DNA of 64,000 nucleotides from G965267605 sp965267605 (GTDB taxonomy: Bacteria > Bacteroidota > Bacteroidia > Flavobacteriales_E > Vicingaceae): assembly GCA_965267605.1 (NCBI GenBank), contig OZ254088.1:744001-808000 (forward strand), given 5' to 3'. Positions within the stretch are counted from its first letter, which is position 1; every line of letters begins with the position of its first letter. The notes beneath the pieces are model-generated. The model did not search any database. It was not told where the DNA came from and saw only the letters and a program-made list of their open reading frames with translations. The position numbers and the translations under genes were made by a program. This document shows, one piece after another, positions 52,451-59,808 of this stretch.

Positions 52451-53197
52451 GTGAGCACCAGCCGCTATAAAAATCCGATTCTCGACCGCTTTCTCCACAA
52501 GGTTTTTGATCAAGTGGCAGATTATAAACGGGCCAGCCCTGAGGATTCAGTGGTTGATTTTCCCATGTCAGATGGTCAGTGCTTTTACGTGTTCGATTGG
52601 CAAAAGAATGAAGTTACGCATGCTTCCGGTGTCCAGCGATTGTTGGGGTACGAGCCTAACGAGTTGAATGTGGATCTACTGACAACCTTTATTCACCCTG
52701 ATGATATTGATATCGTGTCCAGGGTAACCAAAGGGTCTATTGACCATGCGATCAATAACGAGGTACCCGCTCGCGAGTACGTTTTCCTCCTGACCTGCAG
52801 GTTAAGGAAGAAGGATGGTAGTTATGTACGGATTCTAAGACAATCCGGTATGTATGAGCTGGACGACAAGCAACGCATGATCAGCAACTTTTCTATTCTC
52901 ACGGATGTGTCTTTCATGAAAGTAGGCAATGGGGTATGGTGGGAAGTCAGAGCTCCTAATTTGGATGCCGAACAGTTTCGCAAATCAGTTGGTCAGGCGT
53001 TTTCAGACTTCTTCTCCAGGCGAGAGTTTGAGATCCTTTCGATGCTGGCAGAAGGCAAATTGAGCAAAGAGATATCCAGTCTCTTAAATATCAGTGTACA
53101 CACGGTTGATACCCATCGTAGAAAGATGCTTAAGAAAGCTGCCGTAGGTAATACTGTAGAGCTCATCAATTTTGCCAGGCAAAACATGATCATTTAA
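52451..53197 (+). CDS. PAS-LuxR transcriptional regulator 2
   Basis: 248 residues starting at GTG. It is paralogous to regulator 1 throughout: PAS with FYVFDWQKNEVTHASGVQRLLGYE and HPDD, LRKKDGSYVRILR, and LuxR HTH with SRREFEILSMLAEGKLSKEIS, TVDTHRRKMLKKA. It begins 43 bp after collagen-like gene 2. The palindromic promoter for genes 3 and 4 begins 9 bp after its stop. Being located between targets, it could act on both copies of the palindrome; no direct proof. Confidence 0.9.
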   Translation: MSTSRYKNPILDRFLHKVFDQVADYKRASPEDSVVDFPMSDGQCFYVFDWQKNEVTHASGVQRLLGYEPNELNVDLLTTFIHPDDIDIVSRVTKGSIDHAINNEVPAREYVFLLTCRLRKKDGSYVRILRQSGMYELDDKQRMISNFSILTDVSFMKVGNGVWWEVRAPNLDAEQFRKSVGQAFSDFFSRREFEILSMLAEGKLSKEISSLLNISVHTVDTHRRKMLKKAAVGNTVELINFARQNMII

Positions 53198-53206
53198 ACT
53201 GGAAAC

Positions 53207-53253
53207 TACTCAACAATGAGTATTGACCCAAGCTACCTGCATGGGTAGCTTCA
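53207..53253 (+). promoter_or_regulatory. Palindromic operator plus promoter, copy 2
   Basis: TACTCA (53207-53212), ACAA, TGAGTA (53217-53222), followed directly by TTG (53223-53225), exactly 20 nt, and TAGCTTCA (53246-53253), 20 nt before the ATG at 53274. Same geometry as copy 1 at 49325-49372. Confidence 0.7.
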
Positions 53254-53273
53254 TGCACATATATGCACTCACT

Positions 53274-54467
53274 ATGAAGAAATTACTACTACCCGTTATT
53301 CTTGCATTCTCATTAGGTGGATTAGCGCAATCGCCTGAACTGGTAAACTATCAGGGTGTTGCCAGAAACACTGCAGGTAATGTTCTGGCAACTCAATCTA
53401 TTGGATTGAGATTAACGGTGCATCAGACCACTGCAACTGGAACTACGGTTTATCAGGAAACACACAATCCAACCACCAATCAGTTTGGATTGTTTACAGT
53501 ACAGATTGGAGGTGGTACGGTCGTTAGTGGAACGTTTGCTTCTATTTCATGGGGTACGGATGCCTATTATCTGGAAGTTGAGATGGATGAGAACGGAGGA
53601 ACGACTTATTCTCAAATGGGTACCTCTCAATTGGTATCCGTGCCTTATGCGTTGTACGCAAAAACATCGGGCAGCTCAACACCTGGCCCAACTGGTTCCA
53701 CCGGCCCGCAAGGTCCGACAGGTCTGCAGGGGCCAACTGGAGCGCAAGGTGCAACAGGAACTACAGGTGTTACAGGCCCCCAGGGAGCAATTGGGGCAAT
53801 AGGCCCTACTGGCCCGCAAGGCCCAACCGGCCCTCAAGGTCCAACTGGCCCTCAAGGTATTCAGGGCCCAACTGGTCCTACAGGATTGACGGGGGCACAG
53901 GGTCCTACTGGTCTTACAGGCGCTAACGGTGCAACAGGACCGCAAGGGCCAACGGGTTCACAAGGAGTTGCGGGTACAAATGGCGCTACGGGGCCAGTGG
54001 GTCCAACAGGCCCACAAGGAGCAGCGGGACCAACAGGGGCTACCGGTGCTACAGGACCAACAGGAACCATTGCTACTCCGGTTGTTTTCTCACAATTAAG
54101 TCCGACATGGAGTTACAGCCATGGTGCAACATCGGATTTCACTTGCTTCACCACTACGATCAATTTGTCACAACCGTCACTTGTGGTAGTAAGTCTAACT
54201 GCACACATCAGAACGACTGGTGGCTGGTATATGGCTGGTGTCGCATTTCCGGGTGAAAACCTGTTCCATGGAACTCCTCCAACGGTGTATACAACAAGTC
54301 AGGAAGCAATCCATGGATACCACACCACCTGGACCAATTGCCACAGTACCCGAAGAAGGCTACTGCCGGCAGGAAGCCACGTGATCAGTGTAATGATAGC
54401 TGCCAGTGGTGGTGGCACGGTTAGTATGAATGGGGCGTCTATCCATGGCCACATTATTCCTTATTAA
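53274..54467 (+). CDS. Collagen-like surface protein 3, jelly-roll-like head
   Basis: About 397 residues from ATG 53274; the longer frame from 53223 runs through the promoter and is rejected. Shared N-terminal domain (NYQGVARNTAGNVLATQ ... VPYALYAKTSGSSTPG), then about 43 Gly-X-Y triplets (53685-54071) richer in GPQ and GAT. A head of about 130 residues has W.YSHGATSDFTCFTTTI, SLTAHIRTTGGWYMAGVAF and ends SMNGASIHGHIIPY; beta-rich, probably jelly-roll, no family recognised. Confidence 0.82.
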   Translation: MKKLLLPVILAFSLGGLAQSPELVNYQGVARNTAGNVLATQSIGLRLTVHQTTATGTTVYQETHNPTTNQFGLFTVQIGGGTVVSGTFASISWGTDAYYLEVEMDENGGTTYSQMGTSQLVSVPYALYAKTSGSSTPGPTGSTGPQGPTGLQGPTGAQGATGTTGVTGPQGAIGAIGPTGPQGPTGPQGPTGPQGIQGPTGPTGLTGAQGPTGLTGANGATGPQGPTGSQGVAGTNGATGPVGPTGPQGAAGPTGATGATGPTGTIATPVVFSQLSPTWSYSHGATSDFTCFTTTINLSQPSLVVVSLTAHIRTTGGWYMAGVAFPGENLFHGTPPTVYTTSQEAIHGYHTTWTNCHSTRRRLLPAGSHVISVMIAASGGGTVSMNGASIHGHIIPY

Positions 54468-54480
54468 TTCAAATACAACA

Positions 54481-56406
54481 ATGAGAAATCTACTGCTTAC
54501 GATCTGCTGCGTCCTTGTTGGGTTAAACCTGATGGCGCAAGCGCCAGACCTGGTAAATTATCAGGGTGTTGCCCGAAACAGTGCAGGTAATGCATTGGTG
54601 ACCCAGTCTATTGGGTTGAGATTAACAGTGCATCAAACCACAGCAACAGGGACCACCGTTTATCAGGAAACCCATAATCCAACTACCAACCAGTTTGGAC
54701 TATTCAATGTTCAAATTGGTGGGGGTACTCCTGTTTCAGGAACATTCTCTTCTATCTCGTGGGGAACGGACTTGTACTACCTGGAAGTTGAAATGGATGA
54801 GAATGGTGGTACTGCTTATTCTCAAATGGGAACAAGTCAACTGATCTCTGTTCCCTATGCACTTTACGCAAAGAACTCAGGTAGTTCTACACCCGGACCT
54901 ACCGGTCCAACTGGACCAACAGGTCCTGCTGGCGCAAATGGGGCTACCGGATCAACGGGTGCTACTGGCGCAACAGGCCCGACCGGACCTGCGGGTACTA
55001 ATGGGGTTACCGGACCTCAAGGTTCAACTGGTCTGCAAGGTGCCACGGGGCCTGCAGGTGCGCAAGGACCAACAGGACCTACCGGGGCGACAGGTGCCAA
55101 TGGTGTACAAGGCCCAACCGGTCCAACAGGGACGGCATCAACCGTTCCAGGTCCAACAGGTCCACAGGGTCCAACTGGTCCGGCAGGTCCAACAGGGGCA
55201 TCAGGAGCCGACTCAGATTGGACAGTAAGTGGTGCCAATCAATATTCTGCGGTATCGGGTAACGTTGGGGTAGGAACTACAACACCACCTTATAAATTCA
55301 CTGTGCAGGGGGCGGGTGCTACTGCATCTTCGGCTGTGTTGAGCACCAGTACTGCTGGCCCAGCGTTTATACTTGGTGGTAACGGTAGTTACAATGGTAG
55401 CACCTGGGCAGTGGTTGCAGGTGGTAGTTCTAATCCTATTGGTCCCGGAAGTTTTGGGATCTGGGATGATACCAATACTGATTATCGTATGACCATTAAC
55501 GGGTCAGGTAATGTTGGAATAAACGCCAATGGACCTGCTGTGCCAGCGAACATGTCATCAGGAAAGTTTCTGGAGATCAAGTCTGATGACGGAGTAAACG
55601 GCAATGGTGCTGGATTGTTCCTTACCAGATCAGACAATGCCACCGGTCTTGGGCTATATGACTTCAATAATGGTCAGGTCTATATTGACAATATTTACAA
55701 TGGAGTCAATGGTTACATGAGGTTCAGAATGAGAACAGCAGGAACTCCATTGGAGGTGCTTACACTTAAGGCTGACGGGTTCGTAGGTATCGGTAATGGT
55801 ACACCAAGTGCCAACCTTGATGTAGTCGGCACTGTTCAGATTGTAGATGGTAACCAGGGAGCAGGTAAGGTGCTAACCTCAGATGCTTTAGGAAATGCGA
55901 GTTGGCAATCGGCTTCCGGTGGAACACCTTCGGGAGCCATTATGGCATTTGGTGGTACAAGCGCACCTACCGGTTGGTTGATATGCAATGGTTCGGCTGT
56001 AAGCCGAACAACTTATGCAGGCTTGTTTGCAATCATTGGCACCTCTTATGGAGTAGGAGATGGAAGTACAACTTTCAACTTGCCAGATATGAGAGGTAGA
56101 TTCCTGAGAGGAGTTGATGGTGGTGCTGGAAATGATCCGGATGCCGGTTCAAGATCGGCCAACAACGGAGGAAACTCAGGTGATAACGTTGGAAGTTATC
56201 AGAATCATGCATTCCAGACCCATACACACAATTTACGTACGCATTATGGAGAGAACTTAAGCTCAGGTTCCTTCGCACCGAATACCAAGGGCTACGGAGT
56301 TACATACGTTGGAAACGATATTGTGACCAACGCCCCGAATTCAGGTAATGTTTCTACGGAAACGCGACCACTGAATGTCGGTGTCAATTACATTATAAAG
56401 CAATAA
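54481..56406 (+). CDS. Collagen-like surface protein 4, tail-collar head
   Basis: 641 residues from ATG 54481. Shared N-terminal domain; stalk of about 34 triplets (54895-55212) broken once by STVP, a possible hinge. A middle region has fibre-like repeats (SGNVGVGTTTPPYKFTVQG, VGIGNGTPSANLDVVGTVQI, GKVLTSDALGNASWQ). A C-terminal phage Tail Collar domain has GAIMAFGGTSAPTGWLICNGSAVSRTTYAGLFAIIG and FNLPDMRGRFLRG. Tail-collar domains are typical of phage and contractile-injection fibres. Last gene before the terminator at 56432. Confidence 0.88.
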   Translation: MRNLLLTICCVLVGLNLMAQAPDLVNYQGVARNSAGNALVTQSIGLRLTVHQTTATGTTVYQETHNPTTNQFGLFNVQIGGGTPVSGTFSSISWGTDLYYLEVEMDENGGTAYSQMGTSQLISVPYALYAKNSGSSTPGPTGPTGPTGPAGANGATGSTGATGATGPTGPAGTNGVTGPQGSTGLQGATGPAGAQGPTGPTGATGANGVQGPTGPTGTASTVPGPTGPQGPTGPAGPTGASGADSDWTVSGANQYSAVSGNVGVGTTTPPYKFTVQGAGATASSAVLSTSTAGPAFILGGNGSYNGSTWAVVAGGSSNPIGPGSFGIWDDTNTDYRMTINGSGNVGINANGPAVPANMSSGKFLEIKSDDGVNGNGAGLFLTRSDNATGLGLYDFNNGQVYIDNIYNGVNGYMRFRMRTAGTPLEVLTLKADGFVGIGNGTPSANLDVVGTVQIVDGNQGAGKVLTSDALGNASWQSASGGTPSGAIMAFGGTSAPTGWLICNGSAVSRTTYAGLFAIIGTSYGVGDGSTTFNLPDMRGRFLRGVDGGAGNDPDAGSRSANNGGNSGDNVGSYQNHAFQTHTHNLRTHYGENLSSGSFAPNTKGYGVTYVGNDIVTNAPNSGNVSTETRPLNVGVNYIIKQ

Positions 56407-56431
56407 CAACCGCAATATTGAGGAGTAGAAT

Positions 56432-56459
56432 AGCACCCTTCGGGGTGCTTTCTTTTTTT
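56432..56459 (+). terminator. Rho-independent terminator of the collagen-like cluster
   Basis: AGCACCC (56432-56438), TTCG loop, GGGTGCT (56443-56449), then TTC and a run of seven T. It follows collagen-like gene 4 by 25 bp. Confidence 0.9.
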
Positions 56460-56498
56460 GGATGGCAACGATTCGGGTGCGCTGATCGTCTTTATAAT

Positions 56499-56582
56499 AT
56501 GACACGCACATTGCGAGATACTATCAGAATTGGTTGGGCAGTTGTCCTGTTCACCTTGCTCGCGCTAACCCTTTTCGGTTAG
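56499..56582 (+). CDS. Putative 27-residue membrane microprotein
   Basis: ATG 56499 to TAG 56582 encodes MTRTLRDTIRIG then a hydrophobic run to TLFG, i.e. a basic N-terminus plus one membrane helix. A TATAAT-like string precedes it but does not fit a Bacteroidota promoter. Its stop overlaps the GIY-YIG gene stop. It may be chance. Confidence 0.25.
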   Translation: MTRTLRDTIRIGWAVVLFTLLALTLFG

Positions 56583-56932
56583 TTAAACCATACCGCGTAT
56601 CCCTTCTTTCGGAGATACAACGCTAATTTCCGTTCCATATCCAAAGCTTCTTCTCTGCACATAGGTTCAGCATTGAGATGGTTGTAAAGGCTCGGTCTTA
56701 GGTACTTCCCGTATTTCTCAACAATGGAGGAAGATATCTTGAACCCCTTCTTGCTGCGGTAACCTGTTTTGTGTTGTTTGAACCGCTCCCTAGGAGATTT
56801 ACTTGTCATGCCTACGTATAGACATTGTAGAACACCGTTGAATTGTGGATTCGCATCCCGGAACTTTCTGCTTTCAGAGTATACCTTTCTGGAAAGCTCA
56901 ATCACATAAACATAGTATTGACTTCGCGGCAT
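56579..56932 (-). CDS. GIY-YIG-like nuclease-fold small protein
   Basis: About 117 residues from ATG 56932; the frame extends to 56959. The opening YYVYVIELS and CLYVGMTSKSPRERFKQHKTG fit the GIY-YIG pattern (first strand, then Y-GxT-----R---H), with a Glu in MERKLALYLRKKGYAVWFN as the likely metal ligand. Insertions are longer than in the UvrC/YhbQ-type domains. A nuclease function is plausible but the catalytic GIY motif is degenerate (YVI, YVG). Confidence 0.65.
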   Translation of the reverse strand: MPRSQYYVYVIELSRKVYSESRKFRDANPQFNGVLQCLYVGMTSKSPRERFKQHKTGYRSKKGFKISSSIVEKYGKYLRPSLYNHLNAEPMCREEALDMERKLALYLRKKGYAVWFN

Positions 56933-56970
56933 ATATATAAAACCGAGAAATCGGGTCAAAATTGCTGTGT

Positions 56971-59808
56971 TTAACGAGCGAAGAGCTCCAGTGTTTTGGC
57001 ATCCAGCGTGTAAGACCTGCCATTCCTCATCACCTTAGGGTCTCCGTATCCGTCAAATTTGAAAGACTCAAATTGTGGTTTAAGCACCACCTCTCCCTTT
57101 TCATTCAGGATACCGTACCGTGGCGCTTTGTCCAGATATGACCATTTTCTGCTCACGGAATATGCGATGTGCCCATGGTCGAAAGGTATAAGGTGTTCCC
57201 ACGTGGGTTCAAGAATCACTGTTCCCGTGTCTGAAAGCAGACCATACTTATTTCCCTTACGAATGAGCAGATACTGGCTCTTTTCCTCGATGTGATCAAA
57301 GGACGGGGTGGTAATCGGCTGCAGCGTTGTTTGATGATAGAATTGCCCCTTGCCGTCAGCATAAATATGTGCCAGCTTCCCAAAGAAAGACACAGAATCT
57401 GCACGAAGGATCCTGAAGAACTTATCGCTTACTCTTTTGAACAGGTATCGCTTCCCTTCTTTGTAAGCCTCTATAGCCTTCAATCTGTAGGTACGTGCAC
57501 AAGAGATGGAGTCACAGTCTGAAATAACTGGAATTACCGCACCATTTTCATGCATCAAACCATACTTGCCACCATCACCGTATTTCCAATACCCGCCACA
57601 ATGCACATCCAGGGACTCATGTTCCGGCTTAATGTGGTACTTCAGTTTTTCTATATCGTAATAACCCTGTAATCCATTTTCCTCTACAGCAACTATATGT
57701 GGTTCATTGTAGGACAATGACTCGTTCATCACATTATTGAACCGTGGTTCAACCAGGACTTTCCCTTCAGGATTCATCAGTCCCCACTTATCTGAATCCC
57801 GGAAGAAGAAGTTAGGCTCTATCTTGTATTCTATATTCTTGTGCTTATCGCCAACCTGCTTCTTAGTAAGCAAGTTGAACAGGTAGCTCGCACTTTCAGA
57901 TTCTTTAACCACCACAAAAGGTCTGTAAAGTGGCTTTCTGATATCCGCTGCACCACCGGCTATCACTTCCTGACCTTTAATATCGTATATCGCTTTGCTC
58001 ACTTTTTCACCTTCCCCGGAAGTAGTGATGAAGAAGTAAACATAGCGCCACGTTGCTCTGTTTTTGGCTTCAATGATGCTGATGTCTTGGTATTGATCTT
58101 TCAGAACATGTCCATCCTCCAGCGTGTAGAATCCTTTTCCGTTTTCTGTCGTGGTAATCCAGCCCTGGTCAACGCGCTCCGGAGCAGTCTTGTATTTGGT
58201 GTCAATGATCCAGTTTTTACCACCAGCCAATCTTTCAATGGATGTTACACCATCCATGCCATCCTTTGATGCAGTTACGATACCGTCCTGACCAATTTTT
58301 ATTTCACTGTAGGCTTCGCTTAACAACTTCTTGCCTGTGGTCACATTGTACAAATTGAACTTGTCGTTCTTCCAGAATGCGCCAAAGTAGTCTCCGTTAA
58401 CGTTGGTGATCTTTGGGAAGGTGTGTGACCATCTTGGACTCTTGTACATGGCCTTGTGCTCAATGGGAACAATCGACTTGAGATTGAGATCCACCACACC
58501 AACGTTTTCACTTCTGTCCACAAACCACCGGTCCGGTGTGCCAGCCATACCCACCTGATCGAACTTACCGGAACCGATAGGTTGAAGCCCACTTCCCATT
58601 TTGTTAAGCTGCCATTTCTTATCACGTTTTAGCCAAATACGATCCTGATCAGCTTCTATGAAGTCGTCAAACATATTGTAGGCGATGTTCCTTTTTTGTT
58701 TCAGGTCTACAATGCCATACAACTCTTCTGAGTACTCTTCCTTTTCATCACGTACGGCCAACGTTACAGCCCTACCATTGGGAAGAAGATGATAGAACTT
58801 CTGGTCATACATCTTTATCTCCTTGCCAGTAACATCCCAGCACTGACCAGGCCCTTGTACGCTGTATTCATCACCGTAGTCATCAAACAACCACTCTCTT
58901 TTGCCAGATACAACCAGGTAACCATCTCGGTATTCCATCAGATTGTATTTGGAATTAAAAGGGATAAGCTCCTTTTGATTGAAGTCGATATATCCTGTCT
59001 TGTCGTCCTTGGTTGCAATGAAGCCCTTACCTGTTGGTGTGAGCTGATCGTATTCAATCGGAATGCTCAATTTGGAATCACTTCCTATGTAACCATACAC
59101 AAAGCTGGAACCTTCTTTGGTGCCATTGGTTTTGGCTACTACATATCCAGGGTTAGCTGCTTTAATGATCGCGTACTCGGGCTTAATGACCCACTCTTTT
59201 TTGGGCAGAGAATAAACCCCAGAATTGAAGTAATCGTGGTAGACCAGTTCATATACTTCACCCCATTCATCAGATATCCACTCTTCTTTTCGCTCATAGT
59301 TGCTAACGATCAACTGATCGCCAGCCTCTTTTGTGATTGAATATTCCCCCATGTAGCTCAACCGTCCGGTTACTTCCTTTTGCCAGGCGTCCGTGCTGTA
59401 GCCTGATCTAAAAGCTTTTTTACCATCGATCTCCAGATATGCATACTGGCTTTCTTCCTCAGAGATAAAGATGTATCCTGTCCTTAACGACTTGGTCGCC
59501 ACAAAATCACTCACCGCTCCATTGCGGTAGATGAAAACGATCTTTCCGTCTTTGTAGCCTAAATATCCATCAGCGGCAGGGGAGTGTACCAGCAGTTCGT
59601 ACATAGGAGGAATAACACCTTCCTGCTTTACGCTATCCAAATGATAGACACCATGACCGGTTTTACCCAGATAATGAACCTGATCAGTGCCAGAGAGTCC
59701 GAGGATCTTTATAGCGCCTGGAATCAACTTCCTTAAGGAATCGTCACTTGTTTCCTGTGCAAAGGAAGCAGTGCAACACAAGAGAAATATGGCTGTTAAT
59801 CTTTTCAT
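56971..59808 (-). CDS. WG-repeat exported protein
   Basis: 945 residues with a signal peptide (MKRLTAIFLLCCTASFAQ). The body is built of roughly 35-40-residue WG-type units, recognisable by WGLMNPEGKVLVEPRFN, YGLLSDTGTVILEPTWEHL and YGILNEKGEVVLKPQFE, with more diverged units in the N-terminal half. Such proteins are predicted to form elongated beta-rich solenoids; role unknown. Its start overlaps the stop of the propeller-like gene by 4 bp (ATGA). Confidence 0.88.
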   Translation of the reverse strand: MKRLTAIFLLCCTASFAQETSDDSLRKLIPGAIKILGLSGTDQVHYLGKTGHGVYHLDSVKQEGVIPPMYELLVHSPAADGYLGYKDGKIVFIYRNGAVSDFVATKSLRTGYIFISEEESQYAYLEIDGKKAFRSGYSTDAWQKEVTGRLSYMGEYSITKEAGDQLIVSNYERKEEWISDEWGEVYELVYHDYFNSGVYSLPKKEWVIKPEYAIIKAANPGYVVAKTNGTKEGSSFVYGYIGSDSKLSIPIEYDQLTPTGKGFIATKDDKTGYIDFNQKELIPFNSKYNLMEYRDGYLVVSGKREWLFDDYGDEYSVQGPGQCWDVTGKEIKMYDQKFYHLLPNGRAVTLAVRDEKEEYSEELYGIVDLKQKRNIAYNMFDDFIEADQDRIWLKRDKKWQLNKMGSGLQPIGSGKFDQVGMAGTPDRWFVDRSENVGVVDLNLKSIVPIEHKAMYKSPRWSHTFPKITNVNGDYFGAFWKNDKFNLYNVTTGKKLLSEAYSEIKIGQDGIVTASKDGMDGVTSIERLAGGKNWIIDTKYKTAPERVDQGWITTTENGKGFYTLEDGHVLKDQYQDISIIEAKNRATWRYVYFFITTSGEGEKVSKAIYDIKGQEVIAGGAADIRKPLYRPFVVVKESESASYLFNLLTKKQVGDKHKNIEYKIEPNFFFRDSDKWGLMNPEGKVLVEPRFNNVMNESLSYNEPHIVAVEENGLQGYYDIEKLKYHIKPEHESLDVHCGGYWKYGDGGKYGLMHENGAVIPVISDCDSISCARTYRLKAIEAYKEGKRYLFKRVSDKFFRILRADSVSFFGKLAHIYADGKGQFYHQTTLQPITTPSFDHIEEKSQYLLIRKGNKYGLLSDTGTVILEPTWEHLIPFDHGHIAYSVSRKWSYLDKAPRYGILNEKGEVVLKPQFESFKFDGYGDPKVMRNGRSYTLDAKTLELFAR

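Noticed and set aside
53223..53273. Extended N-terminus of collagen-like protein 3 (MTQATC...)
   Set aside because: It covers the TTG-N20-TAGCTTCA promoter, and the ATG at 53274 gives the signal peptide seen in the paralogues.
53676..54070. Long minus-strand frames in the collagen-like genes, e.g. Pro/Val/Ala- and Cys/Thr/Arg-rich proteins
   Set aside because: They are mirror images of the triplet-repeat coding DNA, which has few stop codons on the other strand. They overlap clear secreted proteins throughout and show no start or signal features of their own.
50321..55212. Repetitive DNA resembling a CRISPR-like or satellite array
   Set aside because: The periodicity is 9 bp, in frame with Gly-X-Y coding, with variable units and no fixed spacers. 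It is a protein-coding collagen stalk.
55900..56406. Possible prophage because of the tail-collar domain
   Set aside because: There is no capsid, terminase, integrase, portal or lysis gene nearby. The N-terminal half is shared with three other secreted bacterial proteins that have signal peptides.
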